Source: Lutibacter sp.
Lineage (GTDB): Bacteria > Bacteroidota > Bacteroidia > Flavobacteriales > Flavobacteriaceae
Assembly: GCF_021647475.1 (NCBI RefSeq)
Contig: NZ_JAKIUR010000006.1
Coordinates: 24,749 to 88,748, forward strand
Length of the DNA stretch: 64,000 nt
Direction: 5' to 3'
Shown piece after piece: positions 8,901 through 17,361 of this stretch (positions are counted from its first letter, which is position 1; each line of letters begins with the position of its first letter). Made by a program: the position numbers and the translations under genes. The notes beneath the pieces are model-generated. The model ran no database searches and had not been told where the DNA came from. It saw only the letters and a program-made list of their open reading frames with translations.

Positions 8901-9560
8901 AATAATTTAGGTTTTCCAATGGGGAAAAATAAAACGGTAATTGCAGATTTAACAGGGAAATTCCTTTCATCGGATCATAGAGTTCGTATTTTAACCAATA
9001 TGGAAATATATTGGGATCAAATATTCTTTTCCAATGAAAATGTAAAGGGTTCTTTAAACACAACAGCTTTAAATATTGATTCGGCTGATATTCATTATAG
9101 AGGATTTTCTAAAAGTTATAGAAAAGGAGGAAGATACGGACCTCATTGGTTTGATTATTACACTGTAGATAAAAATACAAAATGGCGAGATTTATCAGGA
9201 AATTACACCCGTTATGGCGATGTAAAACCGCTATTAACGGAATCAGATAATCAATATATTATTTCTAATGCAGGTGATGAAACCTCTATTACATTTGATA
9301 CTAAAAACTTACCAAAATTAAAAAAAGGATGGAAAAGAGATTTTTTAATTCATAGCGTTGGTTGGGTAAAAGATGGTGATATAAATACGGCACTTGGAAA
9401 TAAAGTGTTGCCACTTCCTTTTCACGGTATGTCAAGCTATCCGCCTTCTAAAAAAGATGTATATCCAAATAATCCAGAACTTATAAAGTATCAAAACAAG
9501 TATAATACTAGAGTTGTAAATACTGATAATTTTAAAAATTCAATTAAAAAAGTAAACTAA
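5997..9560 (+). CDS. TPR + FG-GAP/VCBS + ASPIC/UnbV lipoprotein (CRTAC1 family) with large C-terminal extension
   Basis: 1187 residues. The lipobox LFSC puts the lipid-modified cysteine at residue 20, so it is a membrane-anchored or surface lipoprotein. Residues about 45-230 are TPR repeats (GLGYLEDFKLEKAEKEF, NLGLTYLRMGKYVDAEKQL). Residues about 285-665 contain many FG-GAP/VCBS calcium-binding loops of the form DYNGDGNTDLY and DFDNDGFLDLY, arranged as a beta-propeller. An ASPIC/UnbV domain follows (NHYVNMKLVG...GIGAKVEM, ITWTNG.PQNI). The last 430 or so residues, beginning GSCPFLYTWNGKKYVFAKD, are not recognised. Its stop and the next start share one base (TAATG), so the two CRTAC1 genes are tightly coupled. 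Role unknown; likely a scaffold or binder on the cell surface. Confidence 0.85.
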   Translation: MKNILIYVLVTIFSITLFSCKESEKERKQKSIDLMSSRTLGLGYLEDFKLEKAEKEFLKFIKLAPKEKLGYANLGLTYLRMGKYVDAEKQLFKAIKIDPKDANVKLLLATVYQMNDERKKAISVLVDALKLDPDHLKILYKLSELYAVDANVESKKQRKKYILHLVEKAPGNLVPLLNLIDIYIREGNNDKAIEKLEIARKQFPAFPKEAIPFFSKTLSLLKKQDSKAAVIPFTIFNNYLKLSFPYQEGMKKLKGPGGALVGFPLITFDQQSETHTLKNSDILDAIKFTEITSSAGLDIVPKLIDNTNNKFQNSTHVVAADYNGDGNTDLYISTYDATSSTYKHYLFNNDGVNFKDVAKNVGIKKCGKEASATFADFDNDGFLDLYIVSNDGDKLYRNFGKGIFKDITDTSKIGSQKDGNKGLFFDIDHDGDLDLFEATEKSNLVFRNNGDGTFLEQAKKMGVAGEDNENTSDAAFGDFDDDGDIDLIVVNKNANNRLYSNQRQGIFKDITKISGLKNNDNSTSVAVGDYNNDGFLDMFITSLNGENSTLYRNLGHGSFEAVKTKNMFSALNNIHAFDVKFFDFDNDGFLDIIIAGKSKQKDSRGVLLYHNNGNGKFKDVSNLLPASIKDGNEIALFDYNNDGDIDVVIARINGGVSLLRNDGGNINHYVNMKLVGLRAGSAKNNYFGIGAKVEMRSGNLYQTSVVTNQNVHFGLGNRSKADIIRITWTNGVPQNIFLPGADQALIEAQTLKGSCPFLYTWNGKKYVFAKDIIWRSALGMPLGIMGGNMKRAFPNASDDYIKINGNLLKPKNGKYSIQVTSELWETIYIDKIQLLAVDHPDSIAIYVPEQFSPPPFPGLKIYQVQKKYFPVSVTDSKGSDLLPFIVKKDNKYVHNFESGKYQGVTTMHDLILDPGKAGYKDKLFIFLNGWIFPTDASINVALSQSDKLKSSLPIIQVINKKGQWQTVINNLGFPMGKNKTVIADLTGKFLSSDHRVRILTNMEIYWDQIFFSNENVKGSLNTTALNIDSADIHYRGFSKSYRKGGRYGPHWFDYYTVDKNTKWRDLSGNYTRYGDVKPLLTESDNQYIISNAGDETSITFDTKNLPKLKKGWKRDFLIHSVGWVKDGDINTALGNKVLPLPFHGMSSYPPSKKDVYPNNPELIKYQNKYNTRVVNTDNFKNSIKKVN

Positions 9561-11227
9561 TGTCAAAAGTTAATTTTAAAAATTCATTTTATGTTTTGTT
9601 ATTTTTTTGTATTCCTACTTTATTGATTGCTCAAAAAACTAAAATACAATTTACAGATGTAACCCATAAAGCAGGGATAGATTTCAACTACACTTTTGGC
9701 GATGATTCCTATGTAAATATTCTAGAAAGTAGTGGTTCTGGCGTAACTGTTTTTGACTATAATAATGATGGTTTTATGGATTTGTATTTGCTAAACGGAA
9801 AATATCTTGAAGGCATTTCAGATGCGGATGGCAAAAAGTATCAGAACTACCATAATGAATTATACAAAAATAATGGAAATGGTACTTTTACTAAAGTTAC
9901 TCAAAAATCAGGGTTAGCAGGAAACAATTGGGGAGAGGCAGCCGGAGCCATTGATTTAGACCATGATGGTTTTCAAGATTTGTATGTGTTAAATTATGGA
10001 CCAAATGTTTTTTATCATAATAACGGGAATGGCACTTTTACTGATATCACTTCAAAGTTAGGTTTACAAGGACCAGATAAATTGAATGGTTTTACAAAAT
10101 GGAGTATTGGTGTTTCATTTTTCGATTATAATTTAGATGGAAGATTAGATGCTATGGTTGGTAATTTTTTAGCGTTTGACCCAAAATATATTTCTACGCA
10201 AACTCCTGGAATGATGCCACATCCATCAGAATATAAAGGTCAAGCATCTATGTTATACGAACAGCAAAAGGATGGTAAATTTGTGGATGTTACTAAAAAA
10301 GAGGGCTTGTATTACCCTGATTCAAAATGTATGGGATTAACGGTTTATGATTATGATAATGATGGTGATTTGGATATTTTTCAAGCCAATGACCATCAGT
10401 TAAATTTTTTATTTAAGAATGAAAATGGGACATTTAAAAATGTTGGCGTAGCAAGTGGTGTAGCCGCAAATAGCCAAGGTGACCCAACAGGTTCTATGCA
10501 TGCAACTATTGGCGATGTTGATGGTGACGGATTGATTGATATACTTGTTGCAGATTTAAGGTATGGAGCTCTATATAAAAACCTTGGCAACGGTTTATTC
10601 AAAGATATTACTCAAGAAAGTGGCGTGGCACAAGCGATATCAGGTAAAGGAAGCTGGGGAACTGCATTTGTTGATTTTGACAACGATGGAGATTTGGATA
10701 TAGTTGCCACCAATGGAACTGCTGAAGTGCTTAAATTACAATATCCCCTATTACTAGAAAATGATGGGAAAGGACATTTTAGAAATGTTGGTGCAGAATA
10801 TGGCTCCTACTTTTCAACCAAACGGTCTGGTCGTGGATTAGCAGTTTGGGATTTTGATAATGATGGTGATATGGACATCATTATTTCTCATCTTGATAAA
10901 ATAGCAACGCCATCACTTTTAAGAAATGATGGTGGAAATAAAAACCATTGGCTTGGGTTAATTCTGAAGGGAAAAGAGGGTCAGGCTTCTACTATTGCAG
11001 CAAAAGTTATTGTTAGCACAGAAAATAAAAAGCAAGTACTAATTAATCAATGGACAACAGGTTACCTTTCTAATAGCGACCCACGATTGCATATTGGATT
11101 AGGCAAACAGAATCAAATTGATACACTTGAAATTAATTGGTCTGATGGCACAAAAGAAGTTTATAAAAATATTGTAGCCAATCATTACATTACCATACTT
11201 CAGGGTAAAGGAATTATAAAAAATTAA
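9560..11227 (+). CDS. CRTAC1-family FG-GAP/ASPIC-UnbV secreted protein
   Basis: 555 residues with a signal peptide of about 24 residues ending LIAQ. Repeated FG-GAP calcium loops (DYNNDGFMDLYLLNG, DLDHDGFQDLYVLNYG, DYDNDGDLDIFQAND, DVDGDGLIDILVADL, DFDNDGDLDIVATNG, DFDNDGDMDIIISHL) build an integrin-like propeller, and the ASPIC/UnbV domain (GGNKNHWLGLIL, IHIGLGK-type, INWSDGTKEVY) closes the protein at the normal family length. It is a short-form relative of the upstream 1187-residue protein, without TPRs or the C-terminal extension. The two probably act together outside the cytoplasm. The specific ligand or enzymatic role is unknown. Confidence 0.85.
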   Translation: MSKVNFKNSFYVLLFFCIPTLLIAQKTKIQFTDVTHKAGIDFNYTFGDDSYVNILESSGSGVTVFDYNNDGFMDLYLLNGKYLEGISDADGKKYQNYHNELYKNNGNGTFTKVTQKSGLAGNNWGEAAGAIDLDHDGFQDLYVLNYGPNVFYHNNGNGTFTDITSKLGLQGPDKLNGFTKWSIGVSFFDYNLDGRLDAMVGNFLAFDPKYISTQTPGMMPHPSEYKGQASMLYEQQKDGKFVDVTKKEGLYYPDSKCMGLTVYDYDNDGDLDIFQANDHQLNFLFKNENGTFKNVGVASGVAANSQGDPTGSMHATIGDVDGDGLIDILVADLRYGALYKNLGNGLFKDITQESGVAQAISGKGSWGTAFVDFDNDGDLDIVATNGTAEVLKLQYPLLLENDGKGHFRNVGAEYGSYFSTKRSGRGLAVWDFDNDGDMDIIISHLDKIATPSLLRNDGGNKNHWLGLILKGKEGQASTIAAKVIVSTENKKQVLINQWTTGYLSNSDPRLHIGLGKQNQIDTLEINWSDGTKEVYKNIVANHYITILQGKGIIKN

Positions 11228-11255
11228 AAAATATTGATTAATAAAAGCAAGGAAT

Positions 11256-12584
11256 ATGAATAGTATGTATGTTAGTAAAGTCGTGGATTTAACAAATCCT
11301 AAAAAAAATGTCATCTATAATATGACGCATGATGAAGCTGTTAACGTTGTTAAATCAGGCGATGTTGAAGCTGTTCGGAAAATAGATGGGCAATTTGCCC
11401 TGGTTTCTGTGGAAGGTAAAACCATTAGAATGGCAAGGTCAATTGGAAGACCATTGCGTTATTTTATTGCAAAAAGAGCTGCTGGACCACAATTAGTGTT
11501 GGCAGAACGTATTGACACCATTTTTGAATATCTTAAAAAAGAAGGTATGGATAATCAGTTTCATCCTTCATACACTCGTTTGGTACCTGCACATTATATT
11601 ACAAAAATTGAATTATTAGGTTGTCCAGATCCTAATCCTGTTTACAGCCGATTTTTCACACCACAACGCAACAAATTTAAACCTGAAAATATTGAGCAAA
11701 TAGCAACTGACTACATCGGTTCTGTTTATAATGAAATTAAAAAATGGTTACAATTTAGAGCTAAAACCGGACCAATTGGCGTTACTTTTTCTGCTGGAAT
11801 TGATAGCGGTTCCATTTTCTTATTAACTTATTATGCGTTGAAGGAATTAGGTGAAAGCCCATCAAGATTAAAAGCTTTTACACTTTCTATTGATGGAGAT
11901 GGAGCAGATTTAATTCAGGCTCGAAAATTTTTATCAGATTTAAATTTAGAATTATTTTTAGAACCAGTTGAATTAAAATATGAAGACTTAAATTGGAAAG
12001 AAGCCATAAATGTGGTTGAAGATTATAAACCACTAGACATACAATCAGCTACCATGAATTTATCACTTTTACAGGGAATTAGATCTCGTTATCCAGATTG
12101 GAAATATATGATTGATGGCGATGGTGGTGATGAAAATCTTAAAGATTATCCAATTGAAGAAAATCCAGAACTAACCATACGAAGCGTACTTAATAATTTA
12201 ATGTTATATCACGAAGGCTGGGGTGTAGAATCCATCAAACATTCTTTAACGTATTCAGGTGGATTGAGCCGCGGTTATATGCGTACATTTTCACCTTCAG
12301 ATTCACTGAATTTTGAAGGATTTAGTCCTTATACCTTGCCAAATGTTATTGATATTTCTGAGGGAATCCCTTATATTGAAATGACTAATTGGGATCACGA
12401 AAAATTATATGAGTTAAAAGGTAAAATTGTAGCTATGGGAGTAAAAGCCATAACAGGTATGGATATGCCTGTGTTCCCAAAAAGACGTTTTCAACACGGA
12501 ACAGTTTCTCTATCAGATTTTAACAGACAATTTCCTGAAAAAGAGATAGATTACAGGAAAGCGTTTCTATCTAAGTATGAATGA
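11256..12584 (+). CDS. Asparagine-synthetase-like amide ligase lacking the glutaminase cysteine
   Basis: 442 residues. The C-terminal half is the ATP-pyrophosphatase synthetase domain: PP-loop SAGIDS at residues 179-184, and a DGDGGDE acidic motif near residue 290 where Asn synthetases carry their second acidic signature. The N-terminal 115 residues (RKIDGQFALV, GRPLRYFIAK) look like a remnant of the Ntn glutamine-amidotransferase domain, but the protein begins MNSMYV and has no Cys2 nucleophile, so glutamine cannot be the nitrogen donor by the usual route. That is also the state of beta-lactam synthetase and related amide ligases. A likely role is ATP-dependent adenylation of a carboxylate for amide formation with an unknown partner. 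It overlaps the radical SAM gene by 8 bp. Confidence 0.8.
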   Translation: MNSMYVSKVVDLTNPKKNVIYNMTHDEAVNVVKSGDVEAVRKIDGQFALVSVEGKTIRMARSIGRPLRYFIAKRAAGPQLVLAERIDTIFEYLKKEGMDNQFHPSYTRLVPAHYITKIELLGCPDPNPVYSRFFTPQRNKFKPENIEQIATDYIGSVYNEIKKWLQFRAKTGPIGVTFSAGIDSGSIFLLTYYALKELGESPSRLKAFTLSIDGDGADLIQARKFLSDLNLELFLEPVELKYEDLNWKEAINVVEDYKPLDIQSATMNLSLLQGIRSRYPDWKYMIDGDGGDENLKDYPIEENPELTIRSVLNNLMLYHEGWGVESIKHSLTYSGGLSRGYMRTFSPSDSLNFEGFSPYTLPNVIDISEGIPYIEMTNWDHEKLYELKGKIVAMGVKAITGMDMPVFPKRRFQHGTVSLSDFNRQFPEKEIDYRKAFLSKYE

Positions 12585-13524
12585 AATTAATGATATTAAA
12601 ATAAATACCAAGTGGATTGTTTCAAAACGTGGTAAAAAAAATCTTGTTGATCCTCAAAAACCGTATGCTTGGCTTATCGAAAAAGAACGCACTTCTTCTG
12701 GAAATATAGAAGATATAGGAATTATCTTTTTAACCAATAAGGAGTGCCCTTTTCATTGTTTAATGTGCGATTTATGGAAAAACACAACGGATAAATCTGT
12801 TCCTATTGGAGCCATTCCAAATCAAATTAAATGGGCTTTAGCAAAAATACCAAAGGTTAAGCATTTAAAGTTGTATAACAGTGGTAGTTTTTTTGATAAA
12901 AAGGCAATTCCTGAAGAAGATTATGAAAAAATTGCTTCACTATTAAGTAATTTTGAAACTGTGATTGTTGAAAGTCATCCAAAATTCATCAATAAAAGAT
13001 GTTTACATTTTAATGATTTACTTGATGCTAAATTGGAAGTAGCAATTGGTTTAGAAACTGTTCATCCTGAAGTTATCAAAAAATTAAATAAACAAATGAC
13101 TTTGGATGATTTTAAGAATTCTGTTGCGTTTCTTTCAAAAAACAATATAAAATCTAGAGCCTTTATATTGCTGAGGCCTCCTTTTCTTTCAGAAAATGAA
13201 GGCGTTTATTGGGCAAAAAAATCTATAGATTTCGCTTTTGAAACAGGAATTGAAAGTTGTACTATTATTCCTATTAGAGCAGGAAATGGTGCTATGGATT
13301 TTTTACAGAAAAAAGGTGATTTTAGCGTACCTACTATTCAATCTTTAGAAAATGTTTTAGAATATGGTGTCAATCAAAATAAAGGAAATGTTTTTGCGGA
13401 TGTTTGGGATTTACAATTATTTTCAAACTGCGATACATGTTTAAATGAAAGAATAGAACGAATAACAAATATCAACATAAATCAAAGAGTAATTGAAAAA
13501 GTTACATGCTCTTGTAGTAATTAA
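12577..13524 (+). CDS. Radical SAM enzyme, RaSEA/TIGR01210-like
   Basis: 315 residues. The radical SAM signature CPFHCLMC gives Cys57, Cys61 and Cys64 (CxxxCxxC), ligands for the [4Fe-4S] cluster that cleaves S-adenosylmethionine. Downstream motifs KLYNSGSFFD, IVESHPKFI, AIGLETVHPEVIKKLNKQMTLDDF and ILLRPPFLSENEG resemble the family containing archaeosine synthase subunit RaSEA. Cysteines near the C-terminus (CDTC and CSCS) could bind a further metal centre. Bacteria do not make archaeosine, so the substrate is probably different. The start overlaps the amide-ligase gene, so the pair is likely one biosynthetic unit. The family assignment is from motif memory; the chemistry is inferred. Confidence 0.8.
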   Translation: MNEINDIKINTKWIVSKRGKKNLVDPQKPYAWLIEKERTSSGNIEDIGIIFLTNKECPFHCLMCDLWKNTTDKSVPIGAIPNQIKWALAKIPKVKHLKLYNSGSFFDKKAIPEEDYEKIASLLSNFETVIVESHPKFINKRCLHFNDLLDAKLEVAIGLETVHPEVIKKLNKQMTLDDFKNSVAFLSKNNIKSRAFILLRPPFLSENEGVYWAKKSIDFAFETGIESCTIIPIRAGNGAMDFLQKKGDFSVPTIQSLENVLEYGVNQNKGNVFADVWDLQLFSNCDTCLNERIERITNININQRVIEKVTCSCSN

Positions 13525-13973
13525 TTTATTTGATGTTCAATAATTTCAGAATGTCTGATTTCTCCTCCAAAATTTGCAGCTTTAGCAAAAAAAGCAAATG
13601 TCACTATTGAAAAAAGTAAGGTAACTACTAAAAGTTGTTTTGCAAAAACTAATTGTTTTTTTATTGCAACTAAATTAATAATGGATAACAGTAATAAAAT
13701 ACTTGTCAAAAAAGTGGTTTTTATTGCAATGGCTTCATGACTTTTAATAAAGTCATCAGAAATCCCTGGAAGTTTTTCGACGATTAATTTTGACCATTCT
13801 CCTGTAAAATAAATAGGAATTGTAAAGATACCTGAAATTATAAATAGGGTTAATGCTACTTTTTTAACACTATCATTTTTTATAGACATTCCATAAATTA
13901 GGATTCCTATTCCTATAAGTATTCCCACAATTGGAAAATGGGTTAGCATTAAATGTAAATGAGTTGCATACAT
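13521..13973 (-). CDS. Small four-helix membrane protein, DUF2231-like
   Basis: 150 residues with four hydrophobic segments at about 14-28, 38-56, 88-107 and 113-131, and conserved polar residues in the first (THLHLMLTHFPIVGILIG) and a glutamate/tryptophan pair after the second (TGEWSK). The H.MLTHFPI opening is typical of DUF2231-like inner-membrane proteins, some of which sit near cytochrome genes; haem binding by the histidines is possible but not shown. It converges on the radical SAM gene with a 4-bp stop overlap (13521-13524) and lies 43 bp downstream of the large CRTAC1 lipoprotein in the same direction, so it may be the last gene of the SusCD transcript. Confidence 0.65.
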   Translation of the reverse strand: MYATHLHLMLTHFPIVGILIGIGILIYGMSIKNDSVKKVALTLFIISGIFTIPIYFTGEWSKLIVEKLPGISDDFIKSHEAIAIKTTFLTSILLLLSIINLVAIKKQLVFAKQLLVVTLLFSIVTFAFFAKAANFGGEIRHSEIIEHQIN

Positions 13974-14016
13974 AGTTTTAGTATTTAAGTTCAGTTTTTT
14001 ATAATCCTAAAATTAG

Positions 14017-17000
14017 CTATTTAAACTTAGTAATTTTTTTTAGCATTTGTAAACTATCATTATTTATTCCTATCATGTAATAGGAAGATTGGTTAATTTT
14101 TATCTTTTTAATACTGCGTACAGGTCCAGAAATATTAAAACTTTTATTAATATCAATAGAGGTTTTAAAGTTTCCTTTTTTATCATTTAAAAGCAATACG
14201 CCGTGTGAAGCATCTAAACGGCTAAATTGTGTGTTCACCTCGTATAAATTTCCCGCAGTTAGTACATCGGGGTAACCATCATTATTAAAATCATCTACCA
14301 AAAGTGTTTGAATACTTGACCATTGAGCCATGTTTGGCAAACGGCAAACTTTAAATTTTCCATTTCCTAAATTTTCTATATAAGAACTTGAAAGATTATA
14401 AAGTTGTTGTTTTTTAGCTTTTTGAAGTTGTGATTTACTGAAAATGGTTTTGAAATCAGCCATAGCAAAATTGGTATATGTTTTAAATCTTTCACTCAAA
14501 TTGGGCATTTGTTTAAACAAAGCATCATGTGTTGCTAATAATGTTTCTTTATTTTTATAATGATAGGTTATCAATGGTTCCAAAACGCCATCATTATCAA
14601 AATCCGAAACATATAAATTAACAGGTTGCCTATTTGAAGCTTTTAACAAAGTATTTTCTCCCCAATTGCCAATTACAAAATCCATATCGCCATCATTATC
14701 AAAATCTGCTTTAGCAATGCAATTCCATAGCCCATTTGTAAATTTTAGACCATTATTTTTTTGAATATGAAATGATTTCCCTTTATTGTTTATTAGTATA
14801 GTTATTGGCATCCAATGTCCTACCAAAATTAAATCCTCAAAACCATCATTATTTATATCTTGCCAAGTAGCATCCTGCACCATACCTATATTTAAAAGTG
14901 CTTTAGCTGAAGTATTTGTAATATCAATAAAATGGTTGTTGCCATCGTTTTTGAAAAGATAACTTTTTGGAACAATACCATAATGTTGAGGTTTTGAATT
15001 GCTTCCAATAAACAAATCTATAAAACCATCATTATCAAAATCCGTTGCTTTAACTGTTGAAGCATTCACAAAAATAGTTTTAAAAGCATCTTCTTTTTTT
15101 ATAAATTTCCCTTTGGTATTGAGATATAAACGAGGTTCTAAGTTTTCACCAGAAATAAATTCATCACCACCGCTAACTACAATTAAATCTTTATCCCCAT
15201 CATTATCAACATCTACAAAAATATTATCGGTATCTTCTTTATGATAATCTATATCTAAATCTGGTTGAATGCTTTTGGTGAAATGCCCACTACTATCTTG
15301 AAAGTATAAACTTGACTTTTTTTGTTTTGCCCCACCAATAAAAACATCTTCAAATCCGTTTTTATCTACATCAGCAATTGAGATATGTGGACCTAAATTA
15401 GATTGCATAAAAGGGATTAAAGGTTCTCGTGCAAAACCATAGGAGGGGAAATCGGAATCCTTGTATTTTAGTATGGATGGAATATTTTTTAAATATTCAG
15501 CATGTTGTTTTTTAATAGTAAAAGTTGAATTTGGTTTAGATTCTTGTTCATTTAAGATTAACGTTTGGTTGGTTTTTACCTTTTTTAAGATTTGTATTTT
15601 TTGGTTTGGCCAAATAACTTTAAGTGAATCTATTTGTTTAATTGAATCAAATCCGAAATGTAATTCAGGAGGAACAGAGGATAAATAACCACGAGTAGTA
15701 AAGTTTTCAGCATATTGTAATTTACCTTTGTTATAACAGGTTACTTTTGCTCCAATACCTTTTGTGTTTTTAGATAAACCGTGGAAACGTATTTTTAAAT
15801 AAGATTTACTTTTGCTTGTGTTTTTATAAATCGAACTAGGTTCATTTAAATTATTAACCACCAAATCTAAATCCCCATCATTATCTAAATCTGCGTAAAT
15901 TGCACCATTACTGAAGGTTGATTTTGTTGTAAGCCATTGGCCATTCATTTTTTTAAAACCTAAATTTCTAGTATTTTTAAAAATATAATTTGGTGTACTT
16001 ATCTTTGGAATTTTATTAATTAATCCCATGTCTTTAGTGGTCATTCCATTATTAATCAATCTTTGATTTTCTTTAGTAGAAATAAAATTTATAAAATCCA
16101 TATTGTTTGTAGCTCCGTAAATTCCATTGCTAATAAAAATATCTTTAAATCCATCGTTGTCAAAATCGGCAAATAAAGGAGCCCAACTCCACTCGGTGTT
16201 AGTAATTCCAGCATAAAAACCGATTTCACTAAAATTGCCATTTTCCAAATTTAAATGGAGGTTATTATGCATATATTGTGGAGCATATCCATTTTTTAAA
16301 AACCGATTGTAGTGTTCATATTCATATTCTGTACCAGAAGCAGTATAGGTAGAACGATCTTCTGGTAGCATATCCACTGATAAAATATCCGTAAAACCAT
16401 CATTATTAAAATCTGCTACATCATTACCCATAGAAAAATGAGTGGTATGTCCTAATTTTGTAAAATCCTTTGAAATTTGTTCGGAAAAAGTACCGTTTTT
16501 TTGGTTTAGATACATATAATCATTTTCAAAAAAATCATTACCTACATAAATATCTGGCCAACCATCTTGATTAAAATCTGAAATTGCTAAACCTAATCCA
16601 TAACCTGTTAAACTACTAAATATACCTGCTTGTTTAGTTACTTCAGTAAAATGTCCGTTGTCATTTCTAAATAATTTATCACCAGCTGGAGCATCGCTGA
16701 TATGTCTTTTAAAACGACCGAAGGTGGCACTTGGATGAACCGATTGGTTTTTCATTAAAAATAGGTCTAAATCTCCATCTAAATCAAAATCAAAAAAAGT
16801 TGCTTGATTAGAATAGGAGGAAATAGCTAATCCATATTGTTTGGCTTCATCTTTAAAAAAAGGAATTCCATTTTTGTTTAATCCTTGATTGATATATAAT
16901 TGATTAGCTCCATCAAACCATTTTTTATCAGCTACTTGACACACGTAAAGGTCTAACCAACCATCGCCATTAACATCCGCAACTGTTACTCCTGATGACC

Positions 17001-17337
17001 AACCTTGTTGTCCCTTTAAATTAGCTTGTAAAGTAGCATCTTTAAATTTTAAATTTCCTTGATTTAAGAAAAATTTATTGGAAACCTGATTACCAATAAA
17101 ATACAGATCAACAAGCCCATCATTATTAAAATCGCCTGCTGCCACACCAGCACCGTTATAATAATACAAATAAGTTAATATATTTAGTTTTGGAGTATCG
17201 TGAAGCTTGTTTTCAAAATTAATGCCAGTTTGTGTTGCACTTAATTCTTGTAATAAATATTTTTTGGAAGATGTTTTTTGACAGGAAAACAATAAAAAAC
17301 TCAATAATAATGTAGGTAAAACAAATTTCATTTGCAC
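14017..17337 (-). CDS. Large CRTAC1/VCBS-repeat ASPIC-UnbV lipoprotein next to SusCD
   Basis: 1106 residues with lipobox LFSC and acylated cysteine at residue 19. A second in-frame ATG at residue 3 is an equally good start. It has two propeller blocks of FG-GAP loops (DFNNDGLVDLYFIGN, DVNGDGWLDLYVCQV, DFDLDGDLDLFLMKN, then DVDKNGFEDVFIGGA, DVDNDGDKDLIVVSG and later loops) separated by an ASPIC/UnbV-type segment around residues 500-590 (GLSKNTKGIGAKVTCY, LHFGFDSIKQIDSLKVIWPNQ). There are no TPRs. It lies 72 bp behind susD, with a terminator hairpin in the gap. Outer-surface proteins of this type often accompany SusCD pairs in marine flavobacteria and may capture ligand, but this is inference. 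Confidence 0.85.
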   Translation of the reverse strand: MQMKFVLPTLLLSFLLFSCQKTSSKKYLLQELSATQTGINFENKLHDTPKLNILTYLYYYNGAGVAAGDFNNDGLVDLYFIGNQVSNKFFLNQGNLKFKDATLQANLKGQQGWSSGVTVADVNGDGWLDLYVCQVADKKWFDGANQLYINQGLNKNGIPFFKDEAKQYGLAISSYSNQATFFDFDLDGDLDLFLMKNQSVHPSATFGRFKRHISDAPAGDKLFRNDNGHFTEVTKQAGIFSSLTGYGLGLAISDFNQDGWPDIYVGNDFFENDYMYLNQKNGTFSEQISKDFTKLGHTTHFSMGNDVADFNNDGFTDILSVDMLPEDRSTYTASGTEYEYEHYNRFLKNGYAPQYMHNNLHLNLENGNFSEIGFYAGITNTEWSWAPLFADFDNDGFKDIFISNGIYGATNNMDFINFISTKENQRLINNGMTTKDMGLINKIPKISTPNYIFKNTRNLGFKKMNGQWLTTKSTFSNGAIYADLDNDGDLDLVVNNLNEPSSIYKNTSKSKSYLKIRFHGLSKNTKGIGAKVTCYNKGKLQYAENFTTRGYLSSVPPELHFGFDSIKQIDSLKVIWPNQKIQILKKVKTNQTLILNEQESKPNSTFTIKKQHAEYLKNIPSILKYKDSDFPSYGFAREPLIPFMQSNLGPHISIADVDKNGFEDVFIGGAKQKKSSLYFQDSSGHFTKSIQPDLDIDYHKEDTDNIFVDVDNDGDKDLIVVSGGDEFISGENLEPRLYLNTKGKFIKKEDAFKTIFVNASTVKATDFDNDGFIDLFIGSNSKPQHYGIVPKSYLFKNDGNNHFIDITNTSAKALLNIGMVQDATWQDINNDGFEDLILVGHWMPITILINNKGKSFHIQKNNGLKFTNGLWNCIAKADFDNDGDMDFVIGNWGENTLLKASNRQPVNLYVSDFDNDGVLEPLITYHYKNKETLLATHDALFKQMPNLSERFKTYTNFAMADFKTIFSKSQLQKAKKQQLYNLSSSYIENLGNGKFKVCRLPNMAQWSSIQTLLVDDFNNDGYPDVLTAGNLYEVNTQFSRLDASHGVLLLNDKKGNFKTSIDINKSFNISGPVRSIKKIKINQSSYYMIGINNDSLQMLKKITKFK

Positions 17338-17361
17338 TTATTAATTCGCTAGTAATTTACA

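Noticed and set aside
12577..13524. Archaeosine or queuosine tRNA-modification role for the radical SAM gene
   Set aside because: Bacteria lack archaeosine, no preQ0 or TGT genes are nearby, and the gene is coupled to an amide ligase; only the family resemblance was kept.
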